In this document: in pieces, positions 47,893-57,821 of the stretch
Position numbering within the stretch: position 1 is the stretch's first letter
Layout of the letters: each line of letters opens with the position of its first letter
NCBI GenBank assembly: GCA_949358305.1
Contig: OX442320.1
Location: 2,110,501-2,174,500, forward strand
Direction of reading: 5' to 3'
Origin: Strigamia acuminata
Lineage: Eukaryota > Arthropoda > Chilopoda > Geophilomorpha > Linotaeniidae
Length of the DNA: 64,000 nt
Program-made: the position numbers and the translations under genes
Notes under the pieces: model-generated
The model's database searches: none
Told to the model about the DNA's origin: nothing
What the model saw: only the letters and a program-made list of their open reading frames with translations

Positions 47893-49780
47893 TGTGTTTC
47901 GCTTTACATCTCACACAAACTCTGAAATCTTTGGCTATTTGCACACCTACTACCTACTACACCTACTACTATTTGATAACTTTTCAACCAGCCATCGACT
48001 TACAAGACATATGGTCTGCAATTTGTGTAATTATTGCCAAATTGTTGTCCAAACAATCGATTTATCGTCTAAAACGGTAGTAGCGGTGGTATGGTGGTAG
48101 CAGTGGTATGGTTTGTTTACCTACTCGAAGGCTTTCGAATTTTGCCAAAAGATGGCGCTGCATGGTGGCGCGCATGCGCAAATCCTAATGCGAAAACTGT
48201 CTATTATATTAAAAGTCCAACCCAAAGATGAAAATTAAATATGGAAGCAAGACGGGGAGGACCAAAAGGGACCATGCAGCAACTTGACAGGAATATTTTG
48301 TGCCTGGCACTGACTCTGCTGTTGTCTGGAAATGAAATTTGCACACATGTAGATGTAATTGTGTCTTTAGCAAACAATTCAAAGCAGACTAAACAATTGT
48401 GATCACCTTTGTTATCAAAAATTAGCTGTACAACTGTGGTTAACTGAAGCCCATAAATTGAAGTGTTCTGATTAGACTAATACCAAGCTGCCCTGGACCA
48501 AATCATGAAACTGAGTGCTTTTTACAGACAAAATACAGTTCAACTTAGATGGTCTGGATGGTTAGTGTAATAAATGGCAAGATTTAAGGAGAGAAGAGAA
48601 TTTTTCTCAGTGGGCAGAATCAAGTGATGGTTTGGGTGACATTCGGGCAAAAATTAGAGGCAAACATCATAATAATAAAAGGATGGAAAGATTCACAGAA
48701 GTATAAGGAAGTGTTAAACATGCATTTATTGCTATTTGGATGGAAAATTGTGGCAATAAATGGGTGTTTCAGCAGGACAATGCTCACTGCATGGTCACTT
48801 TTGGTCTTCCCTGTCTGCTTTCACAATTGGATTTCATGTGTTTCGCTTTACATCTCACACAAACTCTGAAATCTTTGGCTATTTGCACACCTACTACCTA
48901 CTACACCTACTACTATTTGATAACTTTTCAACCAGCCATCGACTTACAAGACATATGGTCTGCAATTTGTGTAATTATTGCCAAATTGTTGTCCAAACAA
49001 TCGATTTATCGTCTAAAACGGTAGTAGCGGTGGTATGGTGGTAGCAGTGGTATGGTTTGTTTACCTACTCGAAGGCTTTCGAATTTTGCCAAAAGATGGC
49101 GCTGCATGGTGGCGCGCATGCGCAAATCCTAATGCGAAAACTGTCTATTATATTAAAAGTCCAACCCAAAGATGAAAATTAAATATGGAAGCAAGACGGG
49201 GAGGACCAAAAGGGACCATGCAGCAACTTGACAGGAATATTTTGTGCCTGGCACTGACTCTGCTGTTGTCTGGAAATGAAATTTGCACACATGTAGATGT
49301 AATTGTGTCTTTAGCAAACAATTCAAAGCAGACTAAACAATTGTGATCACCTTTGTTATCAAAAATTAGCTGTACAACTGTGGTTAACTGAAGCCCATAA
49401 ATTGAAGTGTTCTGATTAGACTAATACCAAGCTGCCCTGGACCAAATCATGAAACTGAGTGCTTTTTACAGACAAAATACAGTTCAACTTAGATGGTCTG
49501 GATGGTTAGTGTAATAAATGGCAAGATTTAAGGAGAGAAGAGAATTTTTCTCAGTGGGCAGAATCAAGTGATGGTTTGGGTGACATTCGGGCAAAAATTA
49601 GAGGCAAACATCATAATAATAAAAGGATGGAAAGATTCACAGAAGTATAAGGAAGTGTTAAACATGCATTTATTGCTATTTGGATGGAAAATTGTGGCAA
49701 TAAATGGGTGTTTCAGCAGGACAATGCTCACTGCATGGTCACTTTTGGTCTTCCCTGTCTGCTTTCACAATTGGATTTCA
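47893..49780. repeat. 944-bp tandem duplication
   Basis: 47893-48836 is repeated as 48837-49780. I noticed no difference when reading the two units side by side. Each unit holds the right end of the nested THAP-type element and the middle of the Tc1 transposase. Perfect identity in such decayed sequence means a very recent duplication or an assembly error. Confidence 0.93.
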
Positions 49781-49941
49781 TGTTTTGGTTAAAATTTTTG
49801 ATGAAATTGACTAATTTCTTTCAATTTCTTCCTAATCTTCTATCAATTTGTTGTTTGGCGAGCCCCAGTGCCTTTAATCGCTTTATTTCAGCGATTCCCA
49901 CAGTGGTTGCAACTTTTGTACAAGGGATTGCATCAAAATAA
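48238..49941 (+). pseudogene. Tc1-like transposase, broken and partly duplicated
   Basis: Fragments in several frames follow the order of a Tc1-type DDE transposase. GGPKGTMQQLDRNILCLAL resembles the second helix-turn-helix region. FTDKIQFNLDGLDG covers the first catalytic aspartate area. VMVWVTFGQKLEANIIIIKG, SQKYKEVLNMHLL and NKWVFQQDNAH lead to the second aspartate (D in QQDNA). AIPTVVATFVQGIASK ends it at 49941. Stops and frameshifts break it throughout, the first half appears twice because of the 944-bp duplication, and the N-terminal DNA-binding part is absent or lost at the nested insertion. It is dead. Confidence 0.85.
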
Positions 49942-50182
49942 GAAAATAGCAACTAATACAATTCAAAAATGGCAGAAAATTGATGACATATTCACTGATT
50001 AACTAATCAGACAAAGGCATGTTATGTGATATTAATTTTATTCATTAATTTTATTCACTTGTTAACTTTAAACGAATTCAAAGGACAAAATACATGTATT
50101 AAAAAATTGGTTTGATTCTATATGAAGCGTAAAAAAAAATATTACAAAAAAACTGATTATTCCATACTTTTGGCACGCACCT

Positions 50183-51015
50183 TATATCATGTATCTCCAC
50201 GTCAAGTGTATGCCCTTGTATGTTTTCGTAGACCCGCAGTATGACGAGTGCTGCTTGTGCAAAATGTCACACAAGCAATAGTAGTAATAGTAGCAGTAGA
50301 GGGCTCAAGTAAGTATAGGGTTTCAAACAAATATCATGACAAGAGCGAGTTATTTCCTGTTCCAAGGAAATATATAAGCTGACAGGATTACTGGATCAAC
50401 CATTGCCCCAATACGGACATTGGTCTCCAGAATCCTTCCAATCCTTGAAGACATGAACCGGATACACAGAACCTAGGAACCAGGAACTGGATACCTAGAG
50501 CACATTTGGATTTAGTCTTACGACTTAATTCAAATGAGGTCTAAACTCTGTGTAAGTGTGCTCAGTTTTATGATAAATTCAATGAATATTATCATTATTC
50601 AACTTTTATAAACATATTATAAAAGTGGATTCTGGCATTAAACTAACATAAAACATGATTTTATGTAGTTTAATTTCAAGCTGTACTTGTAGATTCCTTG
50701 TTAAATTTACCGCTAAATGATCGACCGCGCCATCTATCGGCAAAATCAGTCATTTATTTAAGATAAACAGCGTAGCTGTCACATGGTTATAAAGTGGAAT
50801 TCTTAATTTAATTGGGGAAGATGTGCAGAATCTTTTGAGGTACGTTATCGATCGAACGGCCAAGCATTTATCTGTTTCCAGAAAAATTAAAAACAAATAT
50901 TTTCATTGCAACTTTCAGAAAGTCAACTGGGAATTGAAATCGTGTTTACTCAGTAGCGAGAAATTCTAATTGTTGATTTAATCTGATCGCTTTTCTTGTA
51001 TTTGTCTCGTTTCAG
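50183..51015. other. Probable intron or upstream region of the CG3556-like gene
   Basis: No earlier exon of the gene was found. A GCGCCATCTATCGG motif at about 50728 resembles an arthropod CTCF-type core. The last bases before 51016 (TTTGTCTCGTTTCAG) form a good splice acceptor. Confidence 0.4.
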
Positions 51016-51235
51016 ACGATGCTCTGCACAAGTTTGCCCACTTACCGGCAGCGCGGGAACGAGCTGTCCGTTGGTTGTTAGCGCAAAGACAGCAGGACTG
51101 GGGATGGGGAGCCGATACTCCACGCGTAGTGACTACCATTCAATTGGCCGACAACTCCTGGCTTTCTTCCACAGACCTTGCTTCTCAACTCAGTGTCAAG
51201 CAATTGGAATTGGAAACTATGATCGCACTATGGAG
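51016..51235 (+). CDS. CG3556-like: CG3556-like protein, internal exon 1 of 3 seen
   Basis: The exon sits between an acceptor ending TTTCAG and a donor GTTAGT, and encodes 72 whole codons plus two split ones. It reads DALHKFAHLPAARERAVRWL, then LAQRQQDWGWGADTPRVV and QLSVKQLELETMIALW. The RAVxWLLxxR...DWGWGxDTP signature is typical of the insect CG3556 family, predicted secreted or membrane-linked proteins related to the alpha-helical domain of transcobalamin and intrinsic factor. In the vertebrate relatives this fold binds vitamin B12; whether the arthropod proteins do is not established. The exon starts with two bases of a split codon, so coding sequence precedes it; those 5' exons, including any signal peptide, were not found. 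It joins in phase to 55587-55840. Confidence 0.88.
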
Positions 51236-51272
51236 GTTAGTATTTCAAAACTTACTCCAGGAAAGCCATACC

Positions 51273-51275
51273 AAA

Positions 51276-51322
<47 letters not shown>
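51273..51322. repeat. (AAAT)n microsatellite
   Basis: About twelve AAAT units directly downstream of the first exon's splice donor region. Confidence 0.97.
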
Positions 51323-52615
51323 AGGCCGAAGGTGCATGCATAGCCCTACCGTTCAAAAATATATTTTATATAATTAGATATTGATTGCTTTTCATTTAAT
51401 GCACATAGTATAATAAATTGTCATATTTGACAAATAAGTTAGTAATATTGTGACTGCATTTATAATACATTTAACTTGAGTGGGTAGCGCTCTAATCATT
51501 GTATTACCGGTAGTTATTTATTATATATTTATGGATCTTGAAAATTGACAACTACTAATCATGAAAATCAATTGTAAATTGTGAAAGCAATTTAAATGCA
51601 TTTACGAATCATGTAAATCAGTTTAAATCCTAGAATAATGAACATCAAACTGCCAAAGATGAAAATTTTGAAATATTTATTATTAGATTACCTCGAGTCA
51701 AAATTTACAGTTTTACATCCGTTATTTATTGAAATTGATTCTGTAATCATTAAAGTTGCAATGAACTTGCAATTATTAATACCAGGCCGATGGTATAGTC
51801 CTAATGTTTAATGTTAAAAAAATAGCACCATGCTGCATAAATCAATAAGCATTAATTAATTATAATTAACCTGCCGGTAGGTTACACAAATAATACAATA
51901 GTGACGTTGTGCAGAAACACTTGAAATTCCACCGTGCACACACACACACACACGAGCTTAGGATAATTGTCTCGCTTTGGATGTTGAATTCTCGCAGTTT
52001 TCAGCTTTGATGTTTGTAAAAGTGCGTTTGCATTTGTTGAGATAAAAGTTTGAGAATTGCCGTTGCTGAGAAAAGTGCGAGAAGTGTGAATTTAAATAAT
52101 ACCACTTTGATTGTAGGCTTGAAGTGTGCACAGTTGTGCCATTTGCGAGCATTGGATTGGAGTAAAGTAGTTAAAACACATTTGTTCTAAGTGTTTGTAG
52201 CTTTTCTATGGAACCAAGAATCTTTTGATTGACAACTTCTTTTCGTATTTTTGAGGAAATGGCAAATGCAAAGTCGGAGCTGAATAGAGGAGAAGAGAAA
52301 ATAGTGAAAAGAAAATGGCGTTTTTCTCACTCGTGCACAATTTTCCCTTTCAGTTTAGTGGAAGATATTGAAAGTTAAAAAATGAAATAAAAACTGTTTA
52401 ATTTAAAATATAAATTGAATTTATATCTGAATTTAATTTCCTGTTTGATTCTGTGGAAGAGAAATTCATTTCAATTTCTACCACTTGGCGGCGCTGCGAA
52501 GTTATTTTAAATTCTTTTGAAACTGAAGAAAGATAAATATTTTTATTTTTATTTTAGTTAAGTTTATTGTTTTTTCTTTGCAAGGGATAATTAGATTATT
52601 GTTTGATTTCGGTAT
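51323..52615. other. Intron of the CG3556-like gene
   Basis: AT-rich, without exon signals. (CA)n lies at 51938-51953. The motif CCACTTGGCGGCGCTGCG at 52480-52497 resembles a CTCF core and lies about 240 bp before the first U4 gene. Confidence 0.5.
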
Positions 52616-52737
52616 AAAAAGGAAGAAACGAATTATTTGGTTGTTTGAATATTTTAAATCGGGATTGAAGCGATTACGCACCGGTTAAATGGACACAAGT
52701 TTGAATGTAGGCGTTGAGTTGGAAAAGTTGATAGTTT
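52616..52737 (+). promoter_or_regulatory. Predicted snRNA promoter of U4 copy 1
   Basis: Upstream sequence is conserved with the region before U4 copy 2 for over 100 bp, while the spacer beyond is not. The best block is TTACGC(A/G)CCGGTTAAATGGA; its CCGGTTAAATGGA starts exactly 57 bases before the predicted transcript in both copies. This is where the proximal sequence element of metazoan snRNA genes lies. No TATA box is placed as in a pol III U6 promoter, as expected for pol II U4. Confidence 0.6.
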
Positions 52738-52877
52738 AGCTTTGCGCAGAGGCAATACCATAACCAATGAAGTTCTACTGAGGTGTGGTTATTGCTAGTT
52801 GAAAACTTTACCCAATACTCCGCCAATACGACCTTACGGTCGGATTAGGCAATTTTTGGAGGCCTCTAAGGAGGTCA
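52738..52877 (+). ncRNA. U4: U4 spliceosomal RNA, copy 1
   Basis: The sequence begins AGCTTTGCGCAG, the conserved U4 5' end that pairs with U6. The kink-turn hairpin follows, with CCAATGA on one side and TGAGGTG on the other (binding site of the 15.5K/Snu13 protein). Next come GATTATTGCTA-like and TTGAAAACTTT blocks, a CGACCTTACGGTCG central hairpin, the Sm site GCAATTTTTGG and a 3' hairpin. Length of about 140 matches metazoan U4. The 3' hairpin GGCCTCTAAGGAGGTC contains a G-U pair and a changed loop compared with copy 2. U4 holds U6 inactive in the U4/U6.U5 tri-snRNP. It lies in the 4.35-kb intron of the CG3556-like gene, on the same strand. Confidence 0.95.
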
Positions 52878-53137
52878 AAAATAATAAATATAAAATCAGA
52901 TTTTACCTCAAATTTGCTCTAATTGGCAAAAATGTGTACGGGTTTTCGGTAGCAACATTCCTAACAGTATCGTGTAGTTTTTGCTGTTTTTTCTTTATTT
53001 TGTTCTAATTATTTATTTTAAATTTATATTTCACTTGCGTGAAGGTCGGGTCAGCCTCATTGGCATAATAAACAGAATTGGCGGGCTAATTGGCCGGATG
53101 CAGTAATAGATAATTGGATTATTGCACGATGAAGGTT

Positions 53138-53261
53138 TAAAAAGGAGAAGATGAATTATTCGGTTGTTTAAACATTTTAAAATCGGGCTGGATGCGTTTA
53201 CGCGCCGGTTAAATGGAGCAAAGTTTGCATGCAGACGTTGCATAGGAAATGTTGGTCATTT
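53138..53261 (+). promoter_or_regulatory. Predicted snRNA promoter of U4 copy 2
   Basis: It shares with copy 1 the TTTAAAAAGGA, GAATTATT(T/C)GGTTGTTT, AAATCGGG and CCGGTTAAATGGA blocks. The last again starts 57 bases before the transcript. The differences between the two copies mark the rest as free to vary. Confidence 0.6.
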
Positions 53262-53402
53262 AACTTTGCGCAGAGGCAATACCATAACCAATGAAGTTCT
53301 ACTGAGGTGTGGTTATTGCTAGTTGAAAACTTTACCCAATACTCCGCCAATACGACCTTACGGTCGGATTAGGCAATTTTTGGAAGCCTCTACGGAGGCC
53401 GA
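53262..53402 (+). ncRNA. U4: U4 spliceosomal RNA, copy 2
   Basis: Nearly identical to copy 1 through the body, including the kink-turn, TTGAAAACTTTACCC, the CGACCTTACGGTCG hairpin and Sm site GCAATTTTTGG. It starts AACTTTGCGCAG instead of AGCTTTGCGCAG, and its 3' hairpin GCCTCTACGGAGGC is a perfect stem with the usual loop. The copies are 524 bp apart in the same direction and arose by tandem duplication with their promoters. Both keep every core element, so both could be functional; which is expressed cannot be told from sequence. Confidence 0.95.
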
Positions 53403-53761
53403 ATGAATAAAATGTAAAATTGGAATAATGTGAGCTTTATCCATTGTGGTAAGCCAAAACATTTATTTATTGGCTTTCCAAAATTAGATTTAATTACAGC
53501 GAGTGAGGGAATGGATCGTCCCTCCATCATTTTGTTTGACTTTAATATTAAATTTGCTCACCATTTCAATTTGGTCACATGCCTGCAAGATGTGTGGTTG
53601 GTGTGTTTACACAGCTCTTATTTACCATGTTTTGCTCACTTTTCAACACAATATATCAAATTTATTACTTCTTTGCTCAAAAAAGAAAATGATTTATGAT
53701 TTGTTTAACCTTTTTTTTGTTCTTTATTGTTCAAAAGGAAGTATGAATTTATTCTATCAAG
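53403..53761. other. Intron sequence downstream of U4 copy 2
   Basis: No further RNA gene recognised. The bases right after the U4 transcript are where a 3'-box would be expected, but I could not identify a shared 3'-box by comparing the two copies. Confidence 0.4.
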
Positions 53762-53935
53762 AACAAGTAAATATAAAAAACCAAGTTTTTGAAAAAAGGC
53801 TTTTATATTAGTGCTTCAAATCGCCGCCAGTGTGTGCTACTATCGTAGATTGTTTCCTGATTGCCGTGATCGTGCCAAAAGACGTTTTAAAACAGAAAAT
53901 TTTCTTAACAATATTAAAAAAGAAAATATATGGGC
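53762..53935. repeat. Dispersed repeat J, copy 2
   Basis: Reverse complement of 22300-22482, at roughly 80-85 percent identity by eye. It includes AAGTAAATATAAAAAACCAA and ATTGCCGTGATCGTGCCAAA. Confidence 0.8.
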
Positions 53936-54452
53936 AGATAAGAACACCACAATGCATTCTAAAACATTGTGCAAAGAAGTTTTGATCCGTCTTGATGATA
54001 ACAGATGAGCATTTCATTTGTCTTGGCTACTTGAATCTGACGCAAGTCAGCCTCGGTGCAAGTGAGTGGAGAAGGAGAAGGCGAAGTGAAGTGGCGCAAG
54101 ATGTATTTGTGCTTGCAGCATCACAATTGGATCTCCATAGTAAAGAAAAATGGTTGATCTCGGATGAATTGCCAACAGCAGCAGTTTTTGATGTTGATCT
54201 AGTGACTTAGTCGACTCGGTGATGATATCTTGTGTTGGAACCTCCAAGACCCATGGGCGACAAACAGAAACATCCATTTGATCCAAACACTCATAATTGT
54301 TGCCCATTATGAAAACAACATGATAAAATACGACTGAATTTACCTTTATTATCGTTATTCTTGTAGATTTTATTCATTTTTTAGAGTAAGAATTCAGTCC
54401 TGGTAAACTAAACGTAAAAAATAAAAAAATCTAAAATGTTGCAGCCGTTTTA
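53936..54452. other. Intron sequence, unassigned open frames
   Basis: Frames at 53992-54210 (plus) and 54047-54307 (minus) have protein-like composition but no recognised family. They may be a degraded element gene. Confidence 0.3.
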
Positions 54453-54672
54453 TTTATGAATTTTTAATTGAAAGTTGGATTACTGTCGCGTAATCTCGTT
54501 AAGTTTCATCTCCGTTATTGATTTATTATTTACATAAGGTTATGCGTTAAAAAAACAATAATTCATGTATTTTTAATGGAAGGTTTGGTTTACTGGCGCG
54601 TAATAACGTTTAGTTTCATCTCCGTTATTGATTTATCATTTACATTTGGTTATGGGTTTAAAAAAACAAAAA
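54453..54672. repeat. 110-bp tandem duplication (two diverged units)
   Basis: AGTTTCATCTCCGTTATTGA occurs at 54502 and 54612 in matching contexts. The units also share TTTTTAAT(T)GAA and GGCGCGTAAT-like blocks, with about 15 percent difference. Confidence 0.85.
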
Positions 54673-55586
54673 ATTTATGTTTAGCTTAATCCAAATTTTT
54701 TATTTTTTAATTAAAATCTAGTGTCCCTAATCTTGATCTGAGTGTGCGCACTGGGTTTTTCTGAATGTATTTCTAGGAAGTTTTGAGATAAAGTCAAATG
54801 CAAAATATAGTGAGATTGTCAGATCGATAGAAACGAATCAGAGTGGCCGATTATGGCTATATAACGCACGGTGCGACACTTTAAGCAAACACGAGCAAAT
54901 TTAATTTGTTAGCAGAGATGAGCTCATTGTCAACAGATTAAAACAACAAGTTGTTGCTTCTTTCTGGATCTGGTGAATGATCTAGATGTCGCAAAGTGAA
55001 TAATCCGAGATTGCTGCGAGATTGAATGGGCACTAGAAGTGGCGATTGGTACAAGTTAGAAATTGATTAAGAATAACAAACCAATGGTATTATTACATTT
55101 TGTTTGCGGATAATTGAATGGAATTAGCCTGTAATCCTGTTAGCGTATGAAATGATTTGGAAATGGGCTTTTATATCCCCTTAAATGCAGTTGTAATGGA
55201 CAATTAGGATGCAGTCTATCTCTTGCAGCTGCATCGTACAATTGCGTCATTAGAATGCTGCTTTTTCAATTTGCGAAGATGAAACGGATATACATTTTGA
55301 TTGGATTCTGTCTTTTAATCAACAGTTTATGCAGTGGCTCGTGCTCGTTTCAATTTGTCAATAACAAAAGCGGTGTCTTCGTTCGTCGTTAGACGCGCGA
55401 AATGTGTTGCTTGTTGTACAGAGTATTGGTTTGAATAAATTCAGTTTGCGAAGTAAAAGCAGCAGTTTGGGTGAACAAATAGGTTAATTTTGTGGAACAT
55501 GTATTGCGAGCGCTCTTGATTTATCGCAGTCTCTTGTAATTCACAAATTTGTTTCAATCTTTCTTTCTTTCTTTCTTTTCTTTCAG
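54673..55586. other. Intron end before exon 2
   Basis: Nothing recognised except the polypyrimidine tract and acceptor TTTCTTTCAG at 55577-55586. Confidence 0.5.
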
Positions 55587-55840
55587 CCGTAACCGTGAAA
55601 GCCCATTACACGCGGGTCGAGTGGCGCAATTTATCAACAGTCTCGTGTCAGTTTGCAAGGATCCTCGCAATTTCCATGGTCACGACTTGGTTGCCATGAT
55701 GGACCACATGGAGAGTCCGCACGCATTCGAGTTCAGTTATGTCATTCTTGCGCTGTGCAACGCTGGCAGTCACGTGCGCAAGAAGCAAGTGCGAAGACTT
55801 CTCAAAATCATCGACTCGTCCGAAGCTTCGCACAACCATG
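55587..55840 (+). CDS. CG3556-like: CG3556-like protein, internal exon 2 of 3 seen
   Basis: Bounded by a strong acceptor and the donor GTAAGC. The split codon AG|C joins it in phase to 51016-51235. The product reads RNRESPLHAGRVAQFINSLV, SVCKDPRNFHGHDLVAMMDH and CNAGSHVRKKQVRRLLKII. The P-L-H-A-G-R-x-A-x-x-x-x-x-L and C-K-D-P-R-x-F-H-G-x-D-L signatures are hallmarks of the CG3556/transcobalamin-like alpha-helical barrel, where paired helices line a central cavity. The exon ends after one base of a GAT codon completed by the next exon. Confidence 0.93.
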
Positions 55841-56447
55841 GTAAGCTATTCTAATGCTTGAATTGAACTGAAACCGATCGAACAACAAAAACAGAAATCA
55901 AACAGAAATGTGAGGTTAGCCCTTCTTACACGCGATTTTGGTTTACACGTTTTACACGTTTACTCATTAGATGCGTACAATGTGTAAAAGGAGATTGGAC
56001 TTTTCCTTAAATGAAATTCACATGCTGTTTAATGCATTTGTTTGACGTTTGACGCGCCACAGAATGCCGAATCTATAATTGAACTTGCCTATTAGCAAAC
56101 AACCAATGACTTTTATTTTAAAGATATGCAATATTTAGCGAGCTCGTCATATATAAGTCACTCGTATAAGGCAGAAAAGGGAGCGTGTACGTGCCTTTTG
56201 TGCAACTGACTTTTCGCGCTTGACCTTTGAAACGTATTTTTCTAAGCTGCGCGTTTGGAAAGTCACTTTATTCTCCTAGGATTGAACGCGTCCAAGTTAA
56301 TGCGCACGACCTAATTGAAACAATAGAAGCACGCTCGGGTTTTGCTAATTTTTATTGATGAAATCCATTTTCAATTTCCACCTAGTGACAAAATTATAGA
56401 CGTAAAGTGGTAATTTGTTTGTAATTTATTCGCCTTTTCAAACTCAG
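55841..56447. other. Intron between exons 2 and 3
   Basis: 607-bp intron, GT...AG, with no other feature seen. Confidence 0.8.
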
Positions 56448-56608
56448 ATACATACGCCATTTTGGTTCAGGCCATGTCATGCATAGTGACTGAACACCAC
56501 AACAGAAATCTGATGAACATCATCCAAAGACCAATCAAAAGACTGAAAAAATCACAAAAGCCCGACGGCAGCTTCGGGAGCGTACACACCTCAGCAATTG
56601 TCACGCAG
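56448..56608 (+). CDS. CG3556-like: CG3556-like protein, internal exon 3 of 3 seen
   Basis: Acceptor AACTCAG, donor GTTAGT, in phase with exon 2 through the codon G|AT. It reads DTYAILVQAMSCIVTEHH, then IIQRPIKRLKKSQKPDGSFG and SVHTSAIVTQ. The D-T-x-A-x-x-x-x-A pair of helices and the Q-x-x-D-G-S-F-G turn are characteristic of the transcobalamin-like barrel. The exon ends on a whole codon. At least half the barrel should follow, but no further exon was found before the retrotransposons at 57.4 kb. The next intron is therefore longer than the rest of the window, or the gene is interrupted. Confidence 0.9.
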
Positions 56609-57428
56609 GTTAGTCACATTTCTAATTAAGAGGGTTTGTAACCCCTAGTTTACGCCAACTTTGAAATATAGATGGTGCCACTGTTTTTCCAGTCCACAGC
56701 GCTTAAAATTAAAAATGATTTTTTTTTATTTTTTTTTTTTATATGTTTGGAATGACCTGTTACAGGTTTTGTTGGTGTACAAGCAAAAAAAAAAGCAATT
56801 CTGGGGTAGTTTATTCAATTTTAAAATGAGTTGTTTTCCAACGTTGTAAGTTATTTGCACATTGAAATGTTTGCTGATGCAGCTTTATTTTTTGTGTTGT
56901 GTGAGCTGTCAAGCCTGTCAAAAGCTGAGCATGTGAGCAGCTCATAAAAATGTCGTGAGTATGGGCTAGGCACTTTTTAAATGAGTTAAAAACAGAGTAT
57001 GGTGCTGTTGTTAGCCAACTTGCTACTTGATTGATTTGATTGAGGTTGCAGCTGCTACTAGTCTTGCACTTTTCAAACTTTAACGAGGCCATAATCGTAG
57101 ACCAAACCTAGTTTATGTGACCAGCTCTGACCTATGTTGACCATTTAGCGGGCACTAAGTAGGATGCGTTCCTTGCTGGCTTAATCCCCGGTCACCTATC
57201 GACTGTCAAGCGCCGTCCTAAATCAACCTTCTCTTGGCCGGCTGTTTATTTAATTAGAGCATCCACCGCTACTTTTCTTTTTCTGTTTTTTGTTTGTTAG
57301 TATCTGCTACTAAAGCCATTAGGTAATTTAAAAATATGGCTGACATGAGGGAAAGTTTCCAAGAACCATTTCCTGCAGTGGGTCGTAAGAGGCAAAATTG
57401 CTTTCCCATTTTATGGTTGGTGGGAAAT
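56609..57428. other. Intron or downstream flank of the CG3556-like gene
   Basis: T-rich runs near 56718-56742. No additional exon with the expected barrel repeats and no RNA gene recognised. Confidence 0.5.
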
Positions 57429-57754
57429 TGTTAACCTCCGAGGGTAATGAGATGGGTGAGTGAATGGAATCTTTATTGAAAACTGTTGAAAGTATGGATT
57501 GATGAACAAATTCCAGGCCAAAAGTGAGTAAAAGAACAAGATTTAATCATCTCATGCAAGCATGGAGAAAAATCAACAACAAGAGCACAAGTAATAACAA
57601 CAGTTGCTAAGCAGTTAAAAAACAACTCCAACTACGGTAACCCAATTGATACATCAATGTATACATAATAAATAATTACAAATCAAACAAATCAAGCATG
57701 TATAACATTAATTAACAATTGCATATCGCAAATCTCGGAGAACAAAAGCCAACA
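57429..57754 (-). repeat. 3' LTR of copia element 1
   Basis: Read on the minus strand, the segment starts TGTTGGCTTTTGTTCTCCGA right after a purine-rich tract (GGAGAATGGGGGG) that follows the pol stop by about 50 bases. It ends GGAGGTTAACA and contains the polyadenylation signal CAATAAAG. TG...CA ends, polypurine tract and position are as expected of a copia 3' LTR of 326 bp. No matching 5' LTR is in the window, so the LTR call rests on these signals only. Confidence 0.7.
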
Positions 57755-57821
57755 GAGCCCCCCATTCTCCGAGACATGACTCAATCATATAACAAGATAT
57801 AACAAAAGTAAATGCGAAAAC

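Larger units (their letters stand above)
46458..48204. mobile_element. Element nested in the Tc1 copy, THAP-type
   Basis: ATAGACAGTTTTCGCATT at 46458-46475 is exactly complemented at 48187-48204, with a further GCATGCGCGCCACC block inside each end. From the left the interior holds a THAP-like zinc-finger fragment, a fragment resembling MAN1/LEMD3 and a large GC-rich inverted repeat. THAP domains occur in P-element-like transposases, so a P-type origin is possible, but no transposase core or clear target duplication was found. The right end occurs a second time at 49131-49148 through tandem duplication. Confidence 0.75.
46011..50182 (+). mobile_element. Decayed composite Tc1/mariner transposon
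   Basis: The left end AGGTGCGCGCCAAAAGTATG and the right end are inverted repeats. TA dinucleotides flank both ends, the target duplication of Tc1/mariner elements. Inverted similarity reaches about 300-380 bp inwards. On the left the block AAGTATGGAATA occurs at 46026 and again near 46197, the spacing expected of an IR/DR transposase-binding arrangement; the right arm lacks the inner one. The element carries a broken transposase frame, a nested second element at 46458-48204 and a 944-bp tandem duplication. It cannot be autonomous. Confidence 0.88.
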
